47,150 nt of DNA from Verrucomicrobiota bacterium (GCA_963205105.1 CAUJJW010000352.1:1-47150), one strand, 5' to 3'. Counted from the stretch's first letter, positions 9,150 through 19,754 are shown. The notes: generated by a model from the letters alone, not told the origin. A program made the numbers and translations.

Positions 9150-9234
9150 GCGCGCGTGGCGGAATTGGCAGACGCGCCAGACTTAGGATCTGGTTCCGTA
9201 AGGAGTGGAGGTTCGAGTCCTCTCGTGCGCACCA
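9150..9234 (+). tRNA. tRNA-Leu (anticodon UAG), CCA encoded
   Basis: The acceptor stem GCGCGCG (9150-9156) pairs with CGTGCGC before discriminator A and an encoded CCA (9232-9234). The anticodon stem CCAGA/TCTGG encloses loop CTTAGGA, giving anticodon TAG and hence Leu codon CUA. A variable arm (GGTTCCGTAAGGAGT region) and the T arm GGTTCGAGTCC follow, as expected for a class II tRNA of 85 nt. The adjacent integrase suggests this tRNA or its flank as the attachment locus, but no second copy of the tRNA 3' end was seen. Confidence 0.95.
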
Positions 9235-9437
9235 AGTTTTTCAGGCGGGTTCAGCCGCTGAGTCCAGCCCAGCCGTCCGCAGGCCGCAAAATCAGTCGAG
9301 GCAGTGAGTTGTGTCGGTTCGGTTCGGTCCGGTCGCAGGACTGACGGTCCTTTGTGCCGCATGTTCGGAGTTCTGTCGCTGATCACTCTCCTCTTGCGTG
9401 TCGGGCATGGTTTGCGCGAAATCCCGCCAATCCATCC

Positions 9438-10061
9438 ATGAATGCCCCTTCGAGTCGCCTTCCCTTCGTCGTCTTGGGCCTGCTGCTTTTCGCGTCCGAC
9501 CGTGGCTTCAGCGGAGTCGATGCCAGTATCGTGGAAAGCACGGCGAATCGAATGACTTTGGACGTGCGATGGGGTGATCCAGATCTTTGGGACGGCGATT
9601 ACGGGGGAAACGTGGTCTTCACACCGAGCAGCCCTGGAGATGTCTTCGGCTCGGCGGACATCATTTATTTCCCGAATTGGGGTGGGGTGGTTTTCGACTT
9701 CATCAACCACGCTTCGTTCGTTCCCGAGATCGGAGTTCCCCCCATTTTGTCCGGTCTCTACGCATTTTCCGACGCTTCGGACCCGGTGGCCGACGGAGGC
9801 ACTTGGTATTACACGTACAGTCTCCCGAGCCTATCGCTGGGAGTCTTTTCAACGGCGCCTGCGGTGTTTCCGCTGGACGGCGTGATGCCGGTGGGTAGTC
9901 CGCCCATTGGTCTGACAGGGGCGGATGCGTACGGGGCCCGTTTTGTGTTTGGAGAGCCTTATGCAGCAGCCCCCTATGTGCCGGAAGGAAACCTGCTGTG
10001 GGCCTGGATTCCGTTCCTGGTGATCGGAGCGGGCGTGGCCATGAAGCGCCGTCGGTCCTGA
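9438..10061 (+). CDS. Exported protein with C-terminal PEP-CTERM-like anchor
   Basis: From ATG 9438 the product is 207 residues: a signal peptide (about 1-28), a body rich in aromatic and acidic residues, and a C-terminus with a VPEG motif, a hydrophobic segment (LLWAWIPFLVIGAGVAM) and the basic tail KRRRS. This tripartite end resembles PEP-CTERM/VPDSG-type sorting signals recognised by exosortases, although the motif is VPEG rather than VPEP or VPDSG. An ORF extension to 9354 would precede the signal peptide and is rejected. I saw no exosortase in the window. The role may be an envelope or extracellular-matrix protein; the family is not recognised. Confidence 0.6.
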   Translation: MNAPSSRLPFVVLGLLLFASDRGFSGVDASIVESTANRMTLDVRWGDPDLWDGDYGGNVVFTPSSPGDVFGSADIIYFPNWGGVVFDFINHASFVPEIGVPPILSGLYAFSDASDPVADGGTWYYTYSLPSLSLGVFSTAPAVFPLDGVMPVGSPPIGLTGADAYGARFVFGEPYAAAPYVPEGNLLWAWIPFLVIGAGVAMKRRRS

Positions 10062-10067
10062 TCCGGG

Positions 10068-10778
10068 CTAGCGCCGTTTGGCGGGCTCCGAGATCACACC
10101 CTTTTCCAGGAGCTTCTTGAGCTTCGGGGTGATCACGTAGCTGCAGTACGGGTTCTTGTCCTTGTTCAGGTTGTAGTAATTCTGGTGGTAGCCCTCGGCG
10201 GCGTAGAATTTCGTCAGCGGCACAATTTCCGTGGCGATGGGTTTCGCGAACTCTTTTTGGGCCGCGGCTTTGGATTGTTCGGCGACGGCCTTCTGAGCCT
10301 CGGTTTCGTAGAGGATGATGGATCGGTACTGGGTGCCGATGTCGCCGCCCTGGTACGGGGTGCCCTTGGGATAGGTCGTTCCTCCGCGGGTCACCGGCTT
10401 GTCGAGCACCGCGGTTGGATCGTGGGCAGCCCAGAACACTTCCAACAGTCGTGCGTAGGTGATTTTAGCCGGGTCGAAGGCGATCTGGATCACCTCGGCA
10501 TGGCCGGTAACGCCATCGCAGACCGCTTCGTAGGTCGGATTGGGCACCTGCCCGCCGGCATAGCCGGAGACCACCGTCAGCACGCCATCCAGGCGCTGAA
10601 AAATCGCCTCAGTGCACCAGAAACAGCCGCCGCCAAAGGTGATGCGTTCAGAGGCTTTGGACGCCGTTGTGGATGTCTCGGTCTTGTTGAGGGCAGGGGG
10701 AGCGTCCTGGGCGGCCACGGTTGATTGAAGGCCTGCCCAGGCGAGGAGCGCGACGAAGAAGGCGGACGCCAAATTCAC
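10068..10778 (-). CDS. msrA: Peptide methionine-S-sulfoxide reductase, exported
   Basis: The 236-residue product has the MsrA active-site motif GCFWC at residues 51-55 (catalytic Cys52), SGYAGG, GHAEVIQI and QYRSIILY, plus a C-terminal cysteine (NPYCSYV) that can resolve the sulfenic acid. It reduces methionine-S-sulfoxide in proteins. A hydrophobic N-terminus (LASAFFVALLAWAGLQSTVAA) indicates export, so it probably repairs envelope proteins. No MsrB domain is fused. The start codon is GTG; a -10 hexamer lies only about 7 nt upstream, so the mRNA may be leaderless or nearly so. Convergent with the PEP-CTERM-like gene, 6 bp apart. Confidence 0.9.
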   Translation of the reverse strand: MNLASAFFVALLAWAGLQSTVAAQDAPPALNKTETSTTASKASERITFGGGCFWCTEAIFQRLDGVLTVVSGYAGGQVPNPTYEAVCDGVTGHAEVIQIAFDPAKITYARLLEVFWAAHDPTAVLDKPVTRGGTTYPKGTPYQGGDIGTQYRSIILYETEAQKAVAEQSKAAAQKEFAKPIATEIVPLTKFYAAEGYHQNYYNLNKDKNPYCSYVITPKLKKLLEKGVISEPAKRR

Positions 10779-10784
10779 GCGGCT

Positions 10785-10813
10785 ATCCTAGCCAGGATTC
10801 CAGGATGGGCCAA
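10785..10813 (-). promoter_or_regulatory. Putative msrA promoter TTGGCC-N17-TAGGAT
   Basis: On the minus strand, TTGGCC (10808-10813) and TAGGAT (10785-10790) are 17 bp apart, and msrA begins at 10778. The -10 matches the TAGGNT element seen before secA and rpsU. Predicted by eye. Confidence 0.45.
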
Positions 10814-10910
10814 TGGGGGATTCTGAAGGCAGGGACTCTCCCCAAGGCTCTAAAACTCGGCCTTCACCCGGGGGCTTGGAGCAGGGAGTGGGGCGATGCT
10901 CAACGACCTC

Positions 10911-11066
10911 GAAATGGGGATTCCGTGGGGCGAGACGCCCCACTCTACGGCAGGCGGGACGCCCGCCGCTACAGAGGTAAGGTTCCTGGAAGTGGTCTTC
11001 TAGAATTGACCTGCTCAACGACTTTGCACCGGGCGTGCCGTGGAGCGAGACGCCCCCTCCACGCCA
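10911..11066. repeat. REP-like element plus degenerate linker and partial second copy
   Basis: 10927-10972 is a GC-rich double-palindrome element: GGGGCGAGACGCCCC, then a CTCTACGG spacer, then GGCGGGACGCCCGCC. It is followed by a degraded version of the 52-nt linker (GGTTCCTGGAAGTGG...GACCTGCTCAACG, from about 10991) and a truncated REP copy at about 11042-11066. It lies between the divergent ends of msrA and secA transcription units, just past the secA stop codon. Confidence 0.8.
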
Positions 11067-11097
11067 TGCACGGCTCCCATGTGACAGAACCAAGGGC

Positions 11098-14199
<3,102 letters not shown>

Positions 14200-14229
14200 G
14201 TTTCTTGGCCCTTCCGAAAAGGGTCGGTC

Positions 14230-14258
14230 ACCCTACGCACCGCTGGGGGACGCGTCAA
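14230..14258 (-). promoter_or_regulatory. Putative secA promoter TTGACG-N17-TAGGGT
   Basis: On the minus strand, TTGACG (14253-14258) is separated by exactly 17 bp from TAGGGT (14230-14235), 30 bp upstream of the secA ATG. It shares the TAGGNT -10 form with other promoters in the window. Confidence 0.6.
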
Positions 14259-14350
14259 AGGCTTTCCCGGATCGACTTCCGACGTTGAACCGAAGCCGGA
14301 GATGGAAATTGGCTTTGCTGGCCGGCGAGGACCCCTAACCTTTCGCCCCG

Positions 14351-15163
14351 ATGTTGCTGGAGTTCACCAAGATGACGGGAGCGGGGAACGATTTCATCGT
14401 CGCGGACAACCGATCCGGGGCCGTGCAGCTTTCCCGGGAACACGTGGCGCGGCTGTGTCACCGACAATTCGGGATTGGCGCCGACGGTTTGATGCTGTGG
14501 GTGCCCTGCGTCAGCGGGAAGGCGGACTGGGCCTGGCAGTTCTGGAACTCCGACGGGTCGGATGCCGAAATGTGCGGGAACGGCGCCCGCTGCTTCGCCC
14601 GTTATATTCAACGAGCCTTGGGAGGGGATCCACGGCCGCTGACCTTCGAGACGGCGGCGGGGGTGATTCGGGCCGAGTTTGAAGGGGACCGGGTCACGGT
14701 GGGATTGACGGCCCCGCGCGGACTGCGCCTGCGGGAGCCGGTGGTCACGGCCGCGGGTCCGGTGGAGGTGAGTTCCCTCAACACGGGAGTGCCGCATGCT
14801 GTTGTCTTCGTGGAAGATGCGGATCAAGCGATGGTGCAGGAACGAGGACGGGAACTGCGTTTTCATCCCCATTTCAGCCCGCGCGGCACGAATGTGAACT
14901 TTGTGCAGCTGAAAGGGCCAGGCCACATCCGGGTGCGCACCTATGAGCGTGGGGTGGAGGGGGAGACGCTGGCGTGCGGCACCGGGGTGAGTGCGAGTGC
15001 GATGGTGGCGGCGCGGCTGCATGGCTTCGCGTCGCCCATCCGTGTCCAGGTTCAAGGCGGCGACGAATTGCGGGTCGGCTTCACCGAAAACGGCGACGAA
15101 TTCACTGACGTGAAGCTGAATGGGCCGGCTGCCTTTGTGTTCGAGGGGCGGGTCGAAGTGTGA
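14351..15163 (+). CDS. dapF: Diaminopimelate epimerase
   Basis: This 270-residue enzyme interconverts LL- and meso-diaminopimelate for peptidoglycan and lysine. Both catalytic cysteines are present: Cys75 in MCGNGARC and Cys209 in ACGTGVSAS. TGAGNDFIV at 9-17 is the family N-terminal signature, and the length is typical. First gene of a dapF-dapA-dapB-trpF run on the plus strand, divergent from secA. A 236-bp gap containing an inverted repeat separates it from dapA, so transcription may not be strictly continuous. Confidence 0.96.
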   Translation: MLLEFTKMTGAGNDFIVADNRSGAVQLSREHVARLCHRQFGIGADGLMLWVPCVSGKADWAWQFWNSDGSDAEMCGNGARCFARYIQRALGGDPRPLTFETAAGVIRAEFEGDRVTVGLTAPRGLRLREPVVTAAGPVEVSSLNTGVPHAVVFVEDADQAMVQERGRELRFHPHFSPRGTNVNFVQLKGPGHIRVRTYERGVEGETLACGTGVSASAMVAARLHGFASPIRVQVQGGDELRVGFTENGDEFTDVKLNGPAAFVFEGRVEV

Positions 15164-15204
15164 GCCGGAACCATGCAGTCATGGTCGGTCGTGCTGGCTG
15201 GATC

Positions 15205-15288
15205 TTCTTGGGCAAGAGCTTTGTCGTTCGCTCGTTACGCATCTCCGTTCCGATGCGCGCCTCGCGCACTCCTCGTCTTGCCCAAGAA
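15205..15288. repeat. Inverted repeat in the dapF-dapA gap
   Basis: TTCTTGGGCAAGA (15205-15217) is repeated in inverse orientation at 15276-15288, enclosing about 58 bp rich in CpG-type runs. The sequence around it (15180-15330) is non-coding in both flanking genes' frames. The arms could form a long hairpin in the dap mRNA; a dispersed palindromic repeat is equally possible. No T-run follows either arm. Confidence 0.55.
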
Positions 15289-15399
15289 TCTGCTGCGCCA
15301 TCACTTCCCTCCTGATTGCATGCTTCCGGCTGAGGCCGGTTGGTTCTTCCGGAAAAATCCATTTCCCGAAAGCCGCCGATGGCGCATGCTCTTCATCCC

Positions 15400-16278
15400 A
15401 TGTTGACCGGGACCTACACGGCGATTGTGACGCCGTTCCGAGACGGGAAGCTTGATGAGACGGCCCTCCAGCGCCTGGTGCGACTCCAGGTGAAGGGTGG
15501 CGTGGACGGCATCGTGCCTGTCGGAACGACGGGCGAGTCACCGACCCTTGACTACGACGAGCACATCCGTGTGGTCGAGGTGGCGGTCAAGGCCGCGGAG
15601 GGAAGGCTCACGGTGATCGCCGGCACCGGTGGGAATTCGACGAAAGAAGCGGTTCAACTCACGCGGGAAGCGGCGAAAGTGGGAGCGGACGCCTCGTTGC
15701 AGGTGGCCCCCTACTACAATAAGCCGACGCCGGAAGGCATGTACCAGCATTTCCGCGAAGTGGCTGCGGCGACCAAGCTGCCGCTGATCCTCTACAGCAT
15801 TCCGGGGCGGTGCGGTGTGGAGATCGGCATTGAAACCGTGCGTCGTCTCGCGGCGGACTGCCGGACGGTGGTGGGCATCAAGGAGGCGGGTGGTAATGCC
15901 GACCGGGTCAGCCAACTGCGCGCCGCTTGCGGGCCCAAGTTTTCGATCCTGAGCGGCGACGACGCGTTGACCCTACCTTTCATGAGTGTGGGAGCGCACG
16001 GGGTGATCAGCGTGGCATCGAATGTGGTGCCCAAAGCCGTGTCGCGGATGGTGGCCGCCTTCCTGGCGGGTGATCTTCGGGGGGCGTTGAAGGCGCATGA
16101 AAGGCTCTATCCCCTCTTCAAGGATCTGTTTATCGAGACGAATCCCATCCCGGTGAAGACCGCGTTGGCGATGATGGGTCTGATCTCGGAGGAATTTCGA
16201 CTTCCGCTGTGTCCGATGACCGCCAGGAACCGGGAAACGCTTGCCGCGACGCTGAAGGCCTCCGGTCTGCTCCGCTGA
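15400..16278 (+). CDS. dapA: 4-hydroxy-tetrahydrodipicolinate synthase
   Basis: The enzyme condenses pyruvate with aspartate semialdehyde in the diaminopimelate pathway. With ATG at 15400 the protein is 292 residues, the same length as E. coli DapA, and the Schiff-base lysine falls at residue 161 (VVGIKEAGGN), as in E. coli. VGTTGES (41-47), APYYNKPTPEG and LYSIPGRCG are further signatures. Alternative in-frame starts at 15379 and 15340 would add 7 or 20 residues not expected for the family. No strong ribosome-binding site precedes any of them. dapB follows after 46 bp. Confidence 0.96.
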   Translation: MLTGTYTAIVTPFRDGKLDETALQRLVRLQVKGGVDGIVPVGTTGESPTLDYDEHIRVVEVAVKAAEGRLTVIAGTGGNSTKEAVQLTREAAKVGADASLQVAPYYNKPTPEGMYQHFREVAAATKLPLILYSIPGRCGVEIGIETVRRLAADCRTVVGIKEAGGNADRVSQLRAACGPKFSILSGDDALTLPFMSVGAHGVISVASNVVPKAVSRMVAAFLAGDLRGALKAHERLYPLFKDLFIETNPIPVKTALAMMGLISEEFRLPLCPMTARNRETLAATLKASGLLR

Positions 16279-16324
16279 TGGGCCACACCTGGAACTTCCA
16301 CCGCTCCCTTATCCCGCGAACGTC

Positions 16325-17059
16325 ATGACCCGAGTTCTCATCAACGGTTCCAAAGGCCGGATGGGTCAGTCCCTGCTGACCTGTGCGGCGCGCATGCCCG
16401 ACATCCAAGTGATCGCCGGCGTCGATGTGGGCGACGAACTGGTCGCAGCGATCAAAGACTGCGACGTCGTCATTGATTTCAGTTTCCATTCGGTGACTCC
16501 GAAAGTGGCGCGGTTGTGTGCCGAGAAGCACAAGGCCCTGGTGGTGGGGACCACCGGCCATTCCGAGACGGACAAGGCCACGATTCGCGAAGCGTCGGGT
16601 TTCGTGCCGATGGTTTGGGCCAGCAATTTTTCGACCGGGGTCAACACGCTGTTCTGGCTGACCCGCAAGGCTGCGGAGATTCTGGGACCGTCGTTCGACC
16701 TGGAGGTGATTGAGATGCATCACCGGTTGAAGAAAGACGCTCCGAGCGGCACGGCGACGACCCTGCTCGAAATTCTGGGAGAGGCTCGCAAGGTGCAGCT
16801 GGATCAGGCGTTGAGGCACGGACGCCATGGCATCACGGGGGAGCGCACGTCCTCCGAGATTGGCGTGCATGCGATCCGGGGAGGCGACGTGGTGGGAGAC
16901 CACACGGTGATCTTCGCGACGAACGGTGAGCGGGTGGAACTGACGCACAAGGCCAGCAGCCGGGACACGTTTGCCAATGGAGCGCTGCGTGCGGCCCAGT
17001 GGATTGTCGGGAAGAAGCCCGGCATCTATGACATGCAGGACGTGCTTGGGCTGAAGTGA
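16325..17059 (+). CDS. dapB: 4-hydroxy-tetrahydrodipicolinate reductase
   Basis: This 244-residue NAD(P)H-dependent enzyme follows DapA in the pathway. The N-terminal nucleotide-binding motif is GSKGRMGQ, the hinge region VVGTTGHS, and the substrate-binding and catalytic segment EMHHRLKKDAPSGTA; NGALRAAQWI marks the C-terminus. The length is slightly short of the 270-residue E. coli enzyme. Co-directional with dapA and trpF, with short gaps (46 and 55 bp), suggesting an operon. Confidence 0.96.
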   Translation: MTRVLINGSKGRMGQSLLTCAARMPDIQVIAGVDVGDELVAAIKDCDVVIDFSFHSVTPKVARLCAEKHKALVVGTTGHSETDKATIREASGFVPMVWASNFSTGVNTLFWLTRKAAEILGPSFDLEVIEMHHRLKKDAPSGTATTLLEILGEARKVQLDQALRHGRHGITGERTSSEIGVHAIRGGDVVGDHTVIFATNGERVELTHKASSRDTFANGALRAAQWIVGKKPGIYDMQDVLGLK

Positions 17060-17114
17060 ACTCCAGGCGTCGCCTTGCGACGCGTCGCGTCGCGGGGGTG
17101 ATGCGAACCAATCC

Positions 17115-17735
17115 ATGCCTATCAGGGTCAAGATCTGCGGAATCACGTGTCTGGAAGACGCATTGATGGCGGTCGAGGCGGGTGCCGACGCGCTTGGCTT
17201 CATGTTTTATCCGCCGAGCCCACGGTGTGTGCGGCCGGACGCGGTTCGGCGCATCGTCGAGCAGCTGCCCCCGTTTGTGGCGCGCGTGGGGGTGTTCGTG
17301 AATGCGGATGAGGAACAAATCCGCCTGACGATCCGCGAAGCCGGCATCGACACGATCCAGCTCCATGGGAAGGAACCGGTGGAACTCTGTCGGAATCTGG
17401 CTCCGTTGCCGGTGATGAAGGCGTTTCGGATGGAGGGTCCCGGGGCGCTCAATGCCCTGACGCCGTACACGGGATGTGCCTGGTTGCTCGACAGCTATGT
17501 CGCGGGGGTTTTTGGAGGAACGGGGCAGACGTTCAACTGGGATCTGGCCTGTGAGGCGGTTCGCCGCGGCGGCAAGGTGGTGTTGGCCGGGGGACTGACT
17601 CCGGACAACGTGGCGCGCGCGGTGGCGGCGGTGTCGCCGTATGGCGTGGACGTCTCCAGCGGGGTGGAGACATCGCCAGGAAAAAAAGACCCGGACAAAG
17701 TCCGGGCATTCGTGCGCGAGGCAAAGACCGGCTAA
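17115..17735 (+). CDS. trpF: Phosphoribosylanthranilate isomerase
   Basis: A 206-residue TIM barrel with the TrpF signatures KICGIT (catalytic Cys), GADALGFMFYPPSPR, IQLHG, LAGGLTPDNV and DVSSGVETSPGKKDP. It catalyses the Amadori rearrangement in tryptophan synthesis. Its stop TAA (17733-17735) overlaps the stop of the convergent acyltransferase gene. The codons for the conserved PGKKDPDKVR stretch also contain a hairpin that works as an intrinsic terminator for the opposite strand. No other trp gene is in the window. Confidence 0.95.
   Translation: MPIRVKICGITCLEDALMAVEAGADALGFMFYPPSPRCVRPDAVRRIVEQLPPFVARVGVFVNADEEQIRLTIREAGIDTIQLHGKEPVELCRNLAPLPVMKAFRMEGPGALNALTPYTGCAWLLDSYVAGVFGGTGQTFNWDLACEAVRRGGKVVLAGGLTPDNVARAVAAVSPYGVDVSSGVETSPGKKDPDKVRAFVREAKTG
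17681..17706 (-). terminator. Intrinsic terminator embedded in trpF, serving the minus strand
   Basis: Read on the minus strand: CCCGGAC, loop TTT, GTCCGGG (17690-17706), then TCTTTTTTT (to 17681). The perfect 7-bp GC stem and T-run lie 26 bp past the acyltransferase stop, inside the trpF coding sequence. Confidence 0.75.
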
Positions 17736-18451
17736 TTCCTGGCCGGGACGGAGGCGGCTTTCTTGCCGGCCTCGGTGGTGGCGCCGTTCGGCGGGGGAGG
17801 CACCGCGAATTTCTCATGGACGTGGCTGGGCCAGCCCTCGGTGAAGAAGCGGAATAACCAGCCGCCATGTTCCCGGAGGCGGTGGTAGCCGGCCTTTAGT
17901 TCCAGGATGAGGGTGATGCGTCGGTTGGGGCAGTTGAGTTCGCCGGTGTCGTGGGTGGCGACCGGTTGGAAGCCCAGGACGCGGGTGTGGAAGTTGTAAG
18001 GGCTGTGGGCTTCGCCCTCGAAGATATCGGTGACGTAGTGGGTGTACCCGCGTTCGACGGTTTCCCGGCTTGCTTCCCGCATGAGGGCACCGACGACCAT
18101 CATGTGACGGCGGTATTCGGGGAGAACGGCGAAACGTCCGATCTCGGCGATGCGATTGCGCCGGATGAACTCATCGAGGTTGATGCCGCCGAGGTTCTTG
18201 AACCCGTACTCCTTATACAGATCCAGGGGCAGGTCGTAGAGCACGCGGAGGGTGCCGACCGGGCGATCGCCGTCGAGGACGACAAACCAGGAAACGCTGT
18301 TTTTCCCGAGCTCATCGTCGGGAAAGAGCTTTTCGTCGCGGGTGATCCAGTTCTTTTCCTGCTGATAGGTCGCGCGCATGACCTCGATGGCCAGCATGCG
18401 ATCGGCGTCCCCTGTCACCCGGATCACGCGCAAACGATCACTCAAAGCCAT
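17732..18451 (-). CDS. GNAT-fold acyltransferase, FeeM/autoinducer-synthase-like
   Basis: With ATG at 18451 the protein has 239 residues; a perfect AGGAGG lies 7 nt upstream, which settles the start against a frame open to 18847. Features include MRATYQQEKNWI, WFVVLDGDRPVGTLRV, AEIGRFAVLPEYRR and NFHTRVLGFQPV, a layout like N-acyl amino acid synthases (FeeM) and PEP-CTERM-associated acyltransferases. Such enzymes use acyl-ACP to acylate an amino acid. The gene overlaps the upstream PlsC-like gene by 14 bp, so the two are probably co-translated and may supply each other's substrate. The precise substrate is unknown; a plain GNAT acetyltransferase is the alternative. Confidence 0.65.
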   Translation of the reverse strand: MALSDRLRVIRVTGDADRMLAIEVMRATYQQEKNWITRDEKLFPDDELGKNSVSWFVVLDGDRPVGTLRVLYDLPLDLYKEYGFKNLGGINLDEFIRRNRIAEIGRFAVLPEYRRHMMVVGALMREASRETVERGYTHYVTDIFEGEAHSPYNFHTRVLGFQPVATHDTGELNCPNRRITLILELKAGYHRLREHGGWLFRFFTEGWPSHVHEKFAVPPPPNGATTEAGKKAASVPARN

Positions 18452-19346
18452 GGTGTTTCCTCCTGGTGGAACCTGAATCCCACGATTTGCCGCTGAGTCG
18501 GGCGATCTCCTGCATGATTCGTGCATGCCACGTCCGCACATCATCGCGAGACGGAGCGCCGGCATGTTGCGGTGGATGAAGCGGCTGGCCAATAAAGATT
18601 TCCATCGGAGATCGATCCCGGATGGGTTGATCCGCGGGGTTACCGGGAAAGCGGATGCCCACCGGCAGAATGGGAGCGCCGGTTTCCAGGGACAACTTGG
18701 CGGCCCCATCGAAGCCGCGCAGAAGTCGGCCGGGGTGTCGGTTGGTGGTGCCTTCAGGGAAAACGCCGACGGGGGTGCCGCTGCGCAGCACTTCGGCGGC
18801 TCGGTCGAAGGCGGGTCCGCTGCGTTCGAACAACGGCCGGAAGACATTCATAAATGCCGGCCGGGCGGGTTTGCGAACCAACAAGATGGTTTCACCGGCG
18901 CGGAGGACGGTCGCGAGGCCGGGAATCAGGGCAAAATTCCAGTCGGCGATAAAGCGAACGAGTTTTCCGCGGCGTTGGAAGGAGAAGAGGATGGGGAGCA
19001 GCAGGGCTTCGAGCCGGGTGCTGTGGTTCATCACGACGATGAACGGGTCGTGCTCGGGCTTCAGGCGTTCGAGGCCATGGACGTTGACGATATCGCGTCG
19101 CAGGAACGAGTAGATGGACCGGAGCAGAAAGCGACTGAGCCAGCGGTTCAGCAGGGGGAGAGGCTGGCGCCAGACATCGGTCAGGCTGGGTGTGTGCCAG
19201 GTTTCTGAAACAGCCTCAGTCCTAGGGAGATCGGAGGTTGGCTGAGGGGGAATAACTCCTGCGGGGGGCGGGGTTCCAGAGCTGGCATCAGGAACGGCAG
19301 TCGCACCCGGGCGTGGGGTCAGAATGGCAGTCGGTGCGGTCACCAA
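18438..19346 (-). CDS. PlsC-like 1-acylglycerol-phosphate acyltransferase family protein
   Basis: The frame is open from TTG 19346 (302 codons); GTG at 19343 is equally possible. The first about 60 residues are proline-rich and unlike the family, so the true start may be further in. Motif I is NHSTRLEALLLP, i.e. HX4E in place of the usual HX4D. Motif III is VFPEGTTNRHPGRLLRGFDGA and motif IV is ILPVGIRF. The protein should be a membrane-associated acyl transferase. It overlaps the downstream GNAT-fold gene, whose ribosome-binding site lies within its final codons. The pair resembles lysophospholipid or ornithine-lipid type two-enzyme modules, which is inference. Confidence 0.75.
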   Translation of the reverse strand: MVTAPTAILTPRPGATAVPDASSGTPPPAGVIPPQPTSDLPRTEAVSETWHTPSLTDVWRQPLPLLNRWLSRFLLRSIYSFLRRDIVNVHGLERLKPEHDPFIVVMNHSTRLEALLLPILFSFQRRGKLVRFIADWNFALIPGLATVLRAGETILLVRKPARPAFMNVFRPLFERSGPAFDRAAEVLRSGTPVGVFPEGTTNRHPGRLLRGFDGAAKLSLETGAPILPVGIRFPGNPADQPIRDRSPMEIFIGQPLHPPQHAGAPSRDDVRTWHARIMQEIARLSGKSWDSGSTRRKHHGFE

Positions 19347-19428
19347 AACTGAGCGGAGCAGAGCAGAACGTCAGGAGCGTTAGCAAGGCAGGAGTTCCGA
19401 TCGAAGTGATCATGAATTGCCAGACGCA

Positions 19429-19457
19429 TTGACACTCCGAAAGGTGGCCCCTAGGCT
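19429..19457 (+). promoter_or_regulatory. Putative rpsU promoter TTGACA-N17-TAGGCT
   Basis: A consensus -35 TTGACA (19429-19434), 17-bp spacer and TAGGCT (19452-19457) lie 87 bp upstream of the rpsU start. Third instance of the TAGGNT -10 in this window. Confidence 0.6.
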
Positions 19458-19543
19458 GCGAACCCATTTTGACCTGAGCGGCTGCCGTGACCATCTTCAA
19501 ACGTGGTCACGCCAACCAAGGTCCGGAAAGGAAGTGACGCAGC

Positions 19544-19741
19544 GTGACCGAGATCAAACTGAAGAAGGGCGAGCCCGTTGAGAAGGCTCTCCGACGCCTC
19601 AAAAAGAAGGTGGATCGCGAGGGAATCCTCCGGGAAGTTCGCAACCACCGCCATTACGAGAAGCCCAGCGAGCGACGACGCCGGAAGCTGAAGGTAGCGC
19701 GTTTTAACGCAATGCTCAGCGCCCGCTACGCCGACCTATAG
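19544..19741 (+). CDS. rpsU: 30S ribosomal protein bS21
   Basis: A 65-residue, strongly basic protein with the S21 layout: VEKALRRLKKKVDREGILREVR then HYEKPSERRRRK. It binds the small subunit near the anti-Shine-Dalgarno region and helps initiation. The GTG start is preceded by GGAAAGGAAG. It has its own promoter upstream and a strong terminator downstream, so it appears monocistronic. Confidence 0.95.
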   Translation: MTEIKLKKGEPVEKALRRLKKKVDREGILREVRNHRHYEKPSERRRRKLKVARFNAMLSARYADL

Positions 19742-19754
19742 TGTTGGCCGCCAG

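Noticed and set aside
9156..9344. 62-codon ORF beginning inside the tRNA gene
   Set aside because: Its first part is the tRNA-Leu sequence translated; such ORFs are a known by-product of tRNA genes.
18452..18847. N-terminal extension of the GNAT-fold protein to 18847
   Set aside because: It overlaps the PlsC-like gene in another frame and an AGGAGG site marks ATG 18451.
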